The notes under the pieces were generated by a model. The model did no database searches, had not been told where the DNA came from, and saw only the letters and a list, made by a program, of their open reading frames with translations. A program made the translations under genes and the position numbers. This document shows positions 1 to 6,829 of a stretch of DNA of 35,807 nt, piece by piece. Numbering within the stretch: position 1 is the stretch's first letter; the number at the start of each line of letters is the position of its first letter. The stretch is from Ignavibacteriota bacterium (GTDB lineage Bacteria; Bacteroidota; Ignavibacteria; UBA10030), in the NCBI GenBank assembly GCA_003170475.1, contig PMZI01000053.1, positions 1-35,807 of the forward strand, read 5' to 3'.

Positions 1-230
1 CGGTCGATCAGTGAAAACTGAAAGTGTCGTGTAGCACAAGAGCGTACCAAAAATCCTCAAATTCACGCCGTTTCTTGGCAATCTGGCCGAAACCGGCTGT
101 CTCTTCTTGCTCTTGTTCGTGAAATAAGTACATTGAGCAAGCACCATTGTTGTTCCGGTCCTCCTCTCCGGACAGACTCAACTCAAGACAAAATCGACCC
201 AACCAGTATTCCACATTAGGCAGAACGCCT
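1..230. other. Leader region with no supported gene
   Basis: This stretch precedes the TlpA-like gene. An open frame on the minus strand crosses it (8-274) but overlaps the signal peptide region of the TlpA-like gene and shows no family I recognise. The promoter of the downstream gene may lie here, but I see no convincing -35/-10 pair. Confidence 0.4.
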
Positions 231-1871
231 ATGCGCACCTTCATGCTCATCGTTTCCTTTCTCTGCGCGAGCATTGGCTATGCTCAGGAGCAGACAGTCA
301 TTTCGGGAAGACTCCTCGGGCATGACAAGAAGCCGATGCTGATGGCTCACGCTCACCTGCTGAAGACCTCCAGTCCAAAGCCGCTCGTTCAGGCCAGGGC
401 GAAAGCTGATGGATCTTTTGAGATCACGACAAAAGAGACCGGACTGCTCATTGTGGAATTCACAGGGGTCAATCACATGGCGCTCGATGTCCCGCTTCTC
501 ATCGAGAAACCGATGAAGCTTGAGCTCTCCGCTACTCTTGCAACCTACTCGTACGGCGACGAGATGAAGGATGTCAAGATAATGACGGACATGACAAACT
601 ACGCCTACGACAAGGCGCAACCGATGCAAAAACAGGGCGACGGGACATTCGCGATTGATCTTCAAACAACCAAAGACAAAGTGACTTATCAGATCCTTGG
701 TGCTGAGAAGACCGGTCGGAGTATCAACGGGACACAATCAGAGGGGTTCGAATTTGATGATGGCGGAGACTATCGATCGATTGTGGCGGCGAAGGACGGC
801 AAGGTAAGAATCATCTTCGATCCATCGAAGACCGTTCGTTCGACTGTCGAGGCAGAGGCAACGTTCGCGGATCCTACTTCCACAGTTGCTAAGATTGCGG
901 GTGTGCAGGTGGAAATCGGTAAGCGCACTGCGATCATGTCGGCTGCAATGAACGACTTCGTCAAAGCGGGAAACGATTGGAAAAAGTTCACCTACGATTG
1001 GTCCAAAGATCAGGCATCAATCCTTGCCCGTCTGAAGACAGAAAAAGACCCACTGGTCCGTCAATCGCTTCTGCTCGACTATGTTGACACGAAAAGCAAA
1101 TACGCGAAAACGGCTGACCCGGCAATTGGCTTATTGGTCTTCAAAGATGTTCCCCCCGACTCAAAACTCTGGATGATGCCCACCTTGCCGCTCATGAAGG
1201 CAGCAGGAGATCTTTCCGGGGACGAGAAGGCATTCAAGGAGTACCTGGCAAAATTTCTTGACAAACATCCTGACATGACGCTGAAAACAAATATGCTCAT
1301 GAGTCAACTGATGAACGCGAAGATGACGAATGATGAGAAGAACCTCAAATTGTACTATGAGGTTGCGGTGAGATTCTTCGGTGACACGCCGATGGGCAAG
1401 AATGTGAAAGAGCGCTTCTCGCCGGTCATCAAGATTGCTGTCGGAAAAGCGGTTCCGGTCTTCAAAGTGAAATCGCTCGAGGATACAGCCAAGTTTATCA
1501 CGAACGACACGTTTCAGGGAAAGGTGTACATGCTTGATTTCTGGGCCACATGGTGCGGACCGTGCGTTGGTGAAATGGAGAAGCTCCACAAGGCCTACGA
1601 CAAATTCAAATCGAAGAATTTCCAGATTCTGAGCCTCTCACTGGATCAAAAACCGGGTGACGTGACCAAATTCCGCGGCGACAAGTGGAAGATGCCGTGG
1701 CTGCATACGTTTGTGACAGACGATAAGGCTCTGACGAATGCGTTCGAAGTGATAGCGATACCACGGCCGCTCCTGGTCGACGTGAATGGGACCATCGTAG
1801 CAATGGACACAGACCTTCGCGGCGATCAGCTGGAAAAAACGCTTGCGAAGTTTCTCGGGGAACCCAAATAG
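231..1871 (+). CDS. Exported TlpA-like thioredoxin-fold protein
   Basis: This is a probable periplasmic thiol-disulfide oxidoreductase of 546 aa. The ATG at 231 is chosen because it begins a clear signal peptide (MRTFMLIVSFLCASIGYAQ) with a signal peptidase I-type end; the frame is open further upstream but gives no signal sequence. Residues about 25-105 look like a beta-sandwich regulatory domain. Residues about 110-205 resemble a carbohydrate-binding or AMPK-type sandwich (a GDYRS stretch, then FDPSK). The middle is helical. The C-terminal TlpA/AhpC domain carries the redox motif WCGPC at residues 441-445 and a later cis-Pro region (AIPRP). The family reduces or isomerises disulfides, or supports cytochrome maturation. 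The substrate is not evident from the neighbours. Confidence 0.88.
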   Translation: MRTFMLIVSFLCASIGYAQEQTVISGRLLGHDKKPMLMAHAHLLKTSSPKPLVQARAKADGSFEITTKETGLLIVEFTGVNHMALDVPLLIEKPMKLELSATLATYSYGDEMKDVKIMTDMTNYAYDKAQPMQKQGDGTFAIDLQTTKDKVTYQILGAEKTGRSINGTQSEGFEFDDGGDYRSIVAAKDGKVRIIFDPSKTVRSTVEAEATFADPTSTVAKIAGVQVEIGKRTAIMSAAMNDFVKAGNDWKKFTYDWSKDQASILARLKTEKDPLVRQSLLLDYVDTKSKYAKTADPAIGLLVFKDVPPDSKLWMMPTLPLMKAAGDLSGDEKAFKEYLAKFLDKHPDMTLKTNMLMSQLMNAKMTNDEKNLKLYYEVAVRFFGDTPMGKNVKERFSPVIKIAVGKAVPVFKVKSLEDTAKFITNDTFQGKVYMLDFWATWCGPCVGEMEKLHKAYDKFKSKNFQILSLSLDQKPGDVTKFRGDKWKMPWLHTFVTDDKALTNAFEVIAIPRPLLVDVNGTIVAMDTDLRGDQLEKTLAKFLGEPK

Positions 1872-1982
1872 GCGAGAGCCCCAGCGCGACGCTCTTTCAA
1901 TACCAGGTGAATTGATTTCTGAAGCATTCAATGATTCGAAATGTCCGTCTTGGACGCGTATTGACTCGATGGGGTTAGACTT

Positions 1983-2369
1983 ATGGGACAAACACAACTT
2001 CTCCTTGTCATTTTGGGTGTCATTATTGTCGGCATAGCCATCTTCATTGGAGTGCAATACTTTCAGCACAATTCTATCGATAGCGTGCGGAGCGCGGTCA
2101 TGACGGACCTCAATAATCTCGCCTCCCGGGCGTTGGCATATTATGTGAAACCCGCGACGCAAGGGGGAGGCAACAAGAAGTTTGACGGTGTCACGATAAG
2201 CAAGATCTTCCCCATGGCTGAGAACGTCAATGGATGCTATTACGTCGAGAGTGCTCAGGGGGACAACTGTGCGATTGTCGGCGTGGGAAAAGCGCTTTCT
2301 GGCACAGATTCCATTCGCATCCGAATACGTATTACGCCTGCACGGAATACCATCGAAATCATTAATTAG
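1983..2369 (+). CDS. Small single-pass membrane protein, pilin-like architecture
   Basis: A 128-aa protein with one strongly hydrophobic N-terminal helix (residues about 5-25, rich in Ile, Val and Leu) directly after a short MGQTQ start, followed by a soluble domain. Two cysteines at about 83 and 92 (GCYY...DNCA) could form a disulfide as in type IV pilin-like C-terminal domains. It lacks the canonical prepilin GFTLIE cleavage motif, so calling it a pilin is only an analogy of shape. No pilus assembly genes are nearby. The ATG at 1983 has a weak G-rich stretch upstream (GGGGTT) and no clear Shine-Dalgarno sequence. Function unknown. Confidence 0.65.
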   Translation: MGQTQLLLVILGVIIVGIAIFIGVQYFQHNSIDSVRSAVMTDLNNLASRALAYYVKPATQGGGNKKFDGVTISKIFPMAENVNGCYYVESAQGDNCAIVGVGKALSGTDSIRIRIRITPARNTIEIIN

Positions 2370-2591
2370 TGTAGCGTCAAGAACCGCTTGTCCTTTTCGC
2401 AGGACTTTCCTGTAATTCTTCCCTCGTCATTTGGCAGCAGTGGCTCGTCGGAATAATGAATTCGATAAGTCGAGCAGCCCGACAATTGTATCTCCCCTCT
2501 TTCCATCCTACCTTCCAGTTGAAGAGACAGAATTTCTTTGCCACTGAACTGGTGGCCTTCGCCCAAGGAGTAAGAACGAAAATTGCCCGGA

Positions 2592-3665
2592 ATGAATACG
2601 ATTGCCCATCGAGTCAGCCATTTACTCTTGTGCCTCTTTGTCTTGTCCTCGTCTTTTGCCGGACTTCAGGCCCAGGGAGTACCTCATGCTATCGTCAAAG
2701 GCCGCGTCGTTGATGATTCGACGGGTGCTGCGCTTCCGCTGACGAATATCTTTGTGGCCAACTCCACTGTTGGTGCTGCCGCGAACGCCGAAGGAAGATT
2801 CGTACTCAAAAGAGTTCCGCTCGGTACCCAGCAGATCGTTGCATCCATTGTTGGCTATGGTGTTGAGACCTGGACGCTCCACGTCGCGGATACCGTTACA
2901 TATGAAATCGAATTTCACCTCAGACCCCGCGAGGTCCAAATGCCGGGTGTCCTCGTGGAGGCGAGAGATCCTGTCGAATGGAAAAAGCATCTTCAGAGAT
3001 TCGTGGATTCATTTTTCGGCACCGGTCCCAATTCCACTTTTTGCCGGCTGCTGAATCCGCAGGTTCTCGACTTTCAGATAGATGACCCAAAAAACCAGTT
3101 CACGGCAACATCACGCGACCCACTTCAGATTGAAAACCGGGGTTTGGGATATCGTTTCACGTACATTCTGCGTCGATACATTGAGTCGCCGCAGTTCTTT
3201 CAGTTTCTGGGGATCACACATTTCGAGGAACTTCATCCGCGAGACGGGCAGGAGGCCGCTCAGTGGAAAGAGAACCGACGCAAGGCGTACTACGGTTCCA
3301 AACGGCACTTCCTCACAGCACTGATACGCAAGACGTGGAGGGAAGACGGTTTTGAAGTGAACAGCATTCACAAGACGCCACCGCGTATGGCGTTGATGTG
3401 GAGCGCTGGCAACCAAGTAGACGCCGATACGCTTCTCAGGCCCGGACGTGCGGCGTATGAACGAAGAATCTCTTTTGAAGGACTCTTGCAGGTGATCTAC
3501 ACACAGGGCCGACGACAGGAATTCTCGCTGATCCAATTGGACCAACCCGTTGTTACAATCTACACGAATGGTCTTGTTGAGAATCCGTTGAAGATGGTGA
3601 CCCAGGGATACTGGTCGGGTCAGCGGGCAGCTGACCTGCTGCCTACGGATTACGAGCCGGAGTAG
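2592..3665 (+). CDS. Exported carboxypeptidase-regulatory-like domain protein
   Basis: A 357-aa secreted protein. A signal peptide (residues about 1-28, hydrophobic core LLLCLFVLSSSFAG) is followed by a CarboxypepD_reg-type beta-sandwich at about 34-115, with motifs GRVVDDSTGAALPLTNIFV and the AEGRFVLKRVP strand typical of Bacteroidota surface and periplasmic proteins. The remainder (W-K-K-H-L-Q-R-F, then a CRLLNPQVLDF stretch and LGYRFTYIL) matches a domain often found behind this sandwich in the same lineage, with unknown function. An AAGGAG at 2565-2570 lies 12 nt before an in-frame TTG (2583) and 21 nt before the ATG at 2592, so the TTG could be the true start, adding three residues. The 222 nt before it hold no gene I can support. 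Confidence 0.8.
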   Translation: MNTIAHRVSHLLLCLFVLSSSFAGLQAQGVPHAIVKGRVVDDSTGAALPLTNIFVANSTVGAAANAEGRFVLKRVPLGTQQIVASIVGYGVETWTLHVADTVTYEIEFHLRPREVQMPGVLVEARDPVEWKKHLQRFVDSFFGTGPNSTFCRLLNPQVLDFQIDDPKNQFTATSRDPLQIENRGLGYRFTYILRRYIESPQFFQFLGITHFEELHPRDGQEAAQWKENRRKAYYGSKRHFLTALIRKTWREDGFEVNSIHKTPPRMALMWSAGNQVDADTLLRPGRAAYERRISFEGLLQVIYTQGRRQEFSLIQLDQPVVTIYTNGLVENPLKMVTQGYWSGQRAADLLPTDYEPE

Positions 3666-3811
3666 CAGTCGTCTCGAACCTTCAAGAGACATTGGGCAAC
3701 GCCTGCAGCCTGAGGCTAACCCGCTCTATGGGCATCCCACAGCAAGTTTTCCTCCCTTTTTGCATCTTACCTCTTGTAGAAACAGTTGTGGCCATCCACA
3801 CCGCAATCCAA
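3666..3811. other. Probable promoter region of the sigma factor operon
   Basis: This gap of about 146 bp precedes the sigma factor trio. It is pyrimidine-rich toward its end (TTTTCCTCCCTTTTTGCATC). The frame of the sigma gene stays open through it, but the translation is low quality and not sigma-like. An in-frame GTG at 3788 is an alternative start. I see no confident -35/-10 pair. Confidence 0.35.
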
Positions 3812-4363
3812 ATGACATTTCCTGAAGACAAAGAACTGCTGAATCAGATCCGTGCCGGCAACGAACGCGCCTTCACGGATCTGTACAACAAGCACCGACG
3901 AAGACTGTTGGCGTACTGCTTTCGACTGCTGCAGGACAGAGCTACGGCCGAAGATGCTGTGCAGGTTGCATTTCAAAAAGCATATGAATCGCTCAACTCA
4001 CTCGACAAACCAGAGCTCTTTTTCTACTGGCTGTACAGCATCGCACGCAATGAGGTTTATGGAGCAATTCGAAAGACGAGGAAGAACGGCACGACTTCTT
4101 CCATTGAGGATGAGAAAGATATCTGGGATGAGGAGACGCCACTCGAGCTCATCGTCAAGACCGAACTGGCAGAACTGGTACAATATCATCTCAATCATCT
4201 GAAAGTAGAGTACCGGGAGGTCCTGGTGCTGCGGCAATACGACAGGCTGACGTACGCAGAGATAGCGGCCATCACCGGAGCCACCATCAGCTCGGTTGAA
4301 TCAAGACTGTTCAAGGCGCGAAAAGCCTTGGCGAAGAAGCTGGAGCCGTATTTCAGGCAATAA
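3812..4363 (+). CDS. ECF-type RNA polymerase sigma-70 family factor
   Basis: A 183-aa extracytoplasmic-function sigma factor with only regions 2 and 4. Region 2 lies at about 20-90: the AFTDLYNKHRRRLLAYCFRL helix, a DRATAEDAVQVAFQKAY segment of the type that contacts core polymerase and the -10 element, and WLYSIARNEV. Region 4 lies at about 115-180, with the helix-turn-helix LTYAEIAAITGATISSVESR. The ATG at 3812 puts region 2 close to the N terminus as is usual. The next gene encodes a zinc-finger anti-sigma protein, and the third is a sensor-like membrane protein, so this is probably a stress or envelope regulator held inactive at the membrane. Targets cannot be read from the window. Confidence 0.93.
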   Translation: MTFPEDKELLNQIRAGNERAFTDLYNKHRRRLLAYCFRLLQDRATAEDAVQVAFQKAYESLNSLDKPELFFYWLYSIARNEVYGAIRKTRKNGTTSSIEDEKDIWDEETPLELIVKTELAELVQYHLNHLKVEYREVLVLRQYDRLTYAEIAAITGATISSVESRLFKARKALAKKLEPYFRQ

Positions 4364-4417
4364 CGAGAGTTCCATGTTGGTGAGAACGGTTAGGAAAATG
4401 AGTGGAGGAGCAGAACA

Positions 4418-4822
4418 ATGACCTGCAACGAATGTCAACGAGCGATCAACAAGCTTCTTGACGGCGAAGTCACCGCCGCATCAAGTAGTGATTTGTTCGA
4501 TCATCTCACAAAGTGTGGTGACTGCAGAAGGTTCTTTGATGCGATGGCTTTGATCGGGCGAGAAATGGAGAAGAGTCAGCAGTTGGACGAACCAATGACC
4601 GCGTTGGCATGGAACGCAGGTTCAAGAAAGGACCCGCGACATTCGATCGCTGGAATTTCAATTCAACGCCAGACCCGTCAAAGCCGATTCAGAACGCTCG
4701 TTGTTGTGAGCGCTCTTATTCTCCTCACGGGGTTGTTCTGGACGACAGCCATACTCAGTCGACCAATCGAGCGAACTGATGCCGTTCAGCAGCTTGTGCA
4801 GCCAGAGACACCGAACCATTAA
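4418..4822 (+). CDS. Membrane-anchored zinc-finger (ZAS-type) anti-sigma factor
   Basis: A 134-aa protein. The N-terminal cytoplasmic segment has the anti-sigma zinc signature: Cys3, Cys6 and an HxxxCxxC at His29, Cys33, Cys36. A single transmembrane helix follows at about 93-113 (LVVVSALILLTGLFWTTAI), leaving a short outer tail of about 20 residues. The domain binds and blocks a partner ECF sigma factor, here the gene 54 nt upstream. A good ribosome binding site (GGAGGAG) precedes the ATG at 4418. The outer tail is too short to be an elaborate sensor, which makes the following CHASE2-like protein a plausible signal input. Confidence 0.88.
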   Translation: MTCNECQRAINKLLDGEVTAASSSDLFDHLTKCGDCRRFFDAMALIGREMEKSQQLDEPMTALAWNAGSRKDPRHSIAGISIQRQTRQSRFRTLVVVSALILLTGLFWTTAILSRPIERTDAVQQLVQPETPNH

Positions 4823-4837
4823 ATGCGAGGTGGTGCC

Positions 4838-6349
4838 ATGCGATCCTTTAGAAATATATCTTCTTTGACGATTGTCATCTACTTTGTTCTTGCGATGATA
4901 TTCGCTGCATGCAGCATGCTGGCGAGCCGACTGCCCGGGCTGCAATACACGCCGACCGCTGGCACGTTTGTGATCAAGAATAATCTTAACTGGATATTTT
5001 GGCTCTTCATTGTACTTTCCACTCTATGTGTGCTTCCACTTCTGAATGCGCTGCTCTATCAGCTACATCTTCGAAAAGCCTTGCCGCGTGCTCTTGCTGA
5101 ATTGTATGAAGAAGAGACCTCATCGGAAAAAGAAGGTTTCTTCCACTGGCTCAAGAAAAAGGTAGGGAGTGAGGATGGAAGGATTATTCTCGTGGGGATG
5201 GCTATCTTCGCTCCGGTTTTCATTCTTTCCCTGACAAACGCGGTGAGAGAAAACGATGTGGACAGTTACATCTACGAGTACATTTCAAGAGTTGTCGGAA
5301 AAAGGGCATTCGACCGCATGGAATCTCCACCTGTGACACACGGTATTTTCTTTTATGATAGGGATAATGCGAAATATCTCAAAGGATGCTTGTCGATTGT
5401 TGAGGAGTTGAAGAGAGTGGGTGCTCGAGCGGTCTTGGTCGATATTCGCGATATACGATGGGGCGAGCGGAACCAGGATGTCTTTCCTCTGTTGAAGAAA
5501 ATGGAAAACACCGGAATTGCAGTGTTGGGTTTGCCAATGTGGTCGGACCTGCGAATTGCGGACTCGACAGGGGAGTTTGCATTCTCAAAGGGGCGAATGA
5601 CCATGCAGCCGTTCGAACTCCGATTGAATCCGTTTCTCTTTCGAGTCAGGCTGCAAGACAAATCGAGCGGCAACAAGTTATCCGTTCCCGACATCTCAGT
5701 GGAGCTCCTGCGAAAATACCATCGTTATTCGCGGGCGATCGCGCCAGCGACGGATGCAGGCGTGGTTGAGTTCGGCGACTACCGGCTTCCCGTTGACGCT
5801 GATGAATGGATGTACGCTCGCCAGTCCTCCGCCGTATACATGGAACGGACAATAGTCGTATCATACATGGGAGATTCCAGCGCCAACCTGAGGTTCAGCG
5901 GTGTTTATAGCAAGAAGAATTTCTCCGACCCATTCACGCTTGAAGACCTCAAGGGCGACTATGAAGGCAAGATAGTCTTCATTGTTCGGGGGGATCCAAC
6001 CTCCATGGAGAACGGATGGCTGCTGGGTAATTCCTACCGAAGTGTGCTCGAGTCCATTGTCTCACAAACTGTGGTTGTGCGATCGCAGACCCTGCACATC
6101 TGGCTGACAATACTTTGCATAGTCTGTGCAGGGTTTATTGCGAGTAGATTCCGACCGATGCCAGCATTACTTTCGATCTTCGCTCTTGGGGTGGTCATCC
6201 TTCTTGGGACATGGCTGGTCTATCAACGATTCTATCTTCTCGTCGACGTGTTCTACCCCTTGCTAGCTACGGGCATGTCGATGTTCATCTTCCCGGCATT
6301 ACGGGTGGCAGAGACGCCGCAGGAGAACGAGCGGCAGGCGTTGTCTTGA
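4838..6349 (+). CDS. CHASE2-like membrane sensor lacking an output domain
   Basis: A 503-aa integral membrane protein. Hydrophobic helices lie at about 8-28, 48-72 and 115-135, followed by a roughly 270-residue extracytoplasmic domain and three closely spaced C-terminal helices in the last 85 residues. The loop domain follows the CHASE2 pattern: a VGARAVLVDIRDIRWGERNQ stretch, an IAVLG strand, a VPDISVELLRKY helix, a VVSYMGD strand and a GKIVFIVRGDP segment before the C-terminal helices. CHASE2 proteins normally continue into a kinase, cyclase or similar module; here the protein ends about 15 residues after the last helix. GAGGTGG before the ATG at 4838 decides the start, although an in-frame ATG at 4823 touches the anti-sigma stop. 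Tight spacing implies co-transcription with the sigma and anti-sigma genes. The CHASE2 assignment is from pattern only. Confidence 0.7.
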   Translation: MRSFRNISSLTIVIYFVLAMIFAACSMLASRLPGLQYTPTAGTFVIKNNLNWIFWLFIVLSTLCVLPLLNALLYQLHLRKALPRALAELYEEETSSEKEGFFHWLKKKVGSEDGRIILVGMAIFAPVFILSLTNAVRENDVDSYIYEYISRVVGKRAFDRMESPPVTHGIFFYDRDNAKYLKGCLSIVEELKRVGARAVLVDIRDIRWGERNQDVFPLLKKMENTGIAVLGLPMWSDLRIADSTGEFAFSKGRMTMQPFELRLNPFLFRVRLQDKSSGNKLSVPDISVELLRKYHRYSRAIAPATDAGVVEFGDYRLPVDADEWMYARQSSAVYMERTIVVSYMGDSSANLRFSGVYSKKNFSDPFTLEDLKGDYEGKIVFIVRGDPTSMENGWLLGNSYRSVLESIVSQTVVVRSQTLHIWLTILCIVCAGFIASRFRPMPALLSIFALGVVILLGTWLVYQRFYLLVDVFYPLLATGMSMFIFPALRVAETPQENERQALS

Positions 6350-6416
6350 ACATGTGCTGTCGCGGACTGACGGGGCGAAGCTCTAATGGGATGGGCAGGA
6401 CTGTGACAGTCTTCGA

Positions 6417-6442
6417 CTCCCCGCTTTCTATATGGCGGGGAG
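6417..6442 (+). terminator. Hairpin downstream of the CHASE2-like gene
   Basis: An 8-bp perfect stem, CTCCCCGC (6417-6424) with GCGGGGAG (6435-6442), and a 10-nt loop, 68 nt after the stop codon. No T-run follows, so it is at best a weak terminator or an mRNA 3' end structure. Confidence 0.4.
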
Positions 6443-6452
6443 GAGGGCAGCA

Positions 6453-6638
6453 TTACGCTGCATTTCCTTTCAGTGCCGCTTCGACTTTCTCAAATACTAC
6501 AAGCACTAGCCCGTCGCTGTTCGTCAACACTTCAGCATTCTTGAATCGAAGCACCTCCAAGCCATCACTTCGCAAATCAGCGTCCCGTATCTTGTCCCGC
6601 CGTTTTCCTTTGGGTGTGAAATGTTGAGCGTCGTCGAC
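6453..6638 (-). pseudogene. DUF559 nuclease-like remnant, C-terminal half only
   Basis: About 61 codons on the minus strand match the C-terminal half of the DUF559 (Vsr/MTES-like endonuclease fold) family: VDDAQHFTPKG, then IRDADLRSDGLEVLRFKNAEVL and a final GLVLVVFEKVEAAL helix. The family normally has 110-130 residues, with an N-terminal LW..LR / KFRRQ part and an acidic catalytic pair. Here the first half is missing: similarity stops at about 6638, only 7 bp from the arm of the palindromic element at 6645-6798. The frame continues for 14 unrelated residues. I infer a decayed, non-functional gene truncated at or by that element. Confidence 0.7.
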
Positions 6639-6644
6639 TTCCGG

Positions 6645-6798
6645 CGACACACCCCTAAATCCCCTCTCCCTCTTGCACAACCCACCCTCAGAGGGGACTG
6701 ACTAAGCTCGGTTGTTTGCGGGTTTTCATTCTTTGCTATACGCGTCCCCTCTCGTGCGAAGGAAGTGTGTGGAGAGAGGGGAGCAGAGGGGTGTGTAC
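6645..6798. repeat. Nested imperfect palindromic element
   Basis: The outer arms 6645-6681 and 6765-6798 are imperfect reverse complements, sharing a GAGAGGGGA block and AGGGGTGTGT in the same order. Inside them is a perfect 9-bp inverted repeat, AGAGGGGAC (6690-6698) and GTCCCCTCT (6744-6752), around a 45-nt loop. The whole is an approximately 154-bp cruciform-capable unit abutting the DUF559 remnant. It contains no coding sequence. It resembles a MITE or REP-like unit in form; I could not identify target-site duplications. Confidence 0.65.
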
Positions 6799-6829
6799 AA
6801 CATGCCCGCCGAGGATTGGGTCAGCATCA

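Noticed and set aside
8-274. Minus-strand open frame at the left edge
   Set aside because: It overlaps the start of the TlpA-like gene, has no recognisable motif and its N-terminal part is antisense to the signal peptide region.
6690-6743. Possible N-terminal half of the DUF559 gene upstream (MKTRKQ-like start on the minus strand)
   Set aside because: The frame runs into stop codons within the palindromic element and shows no DUF559 N-terminal motif.
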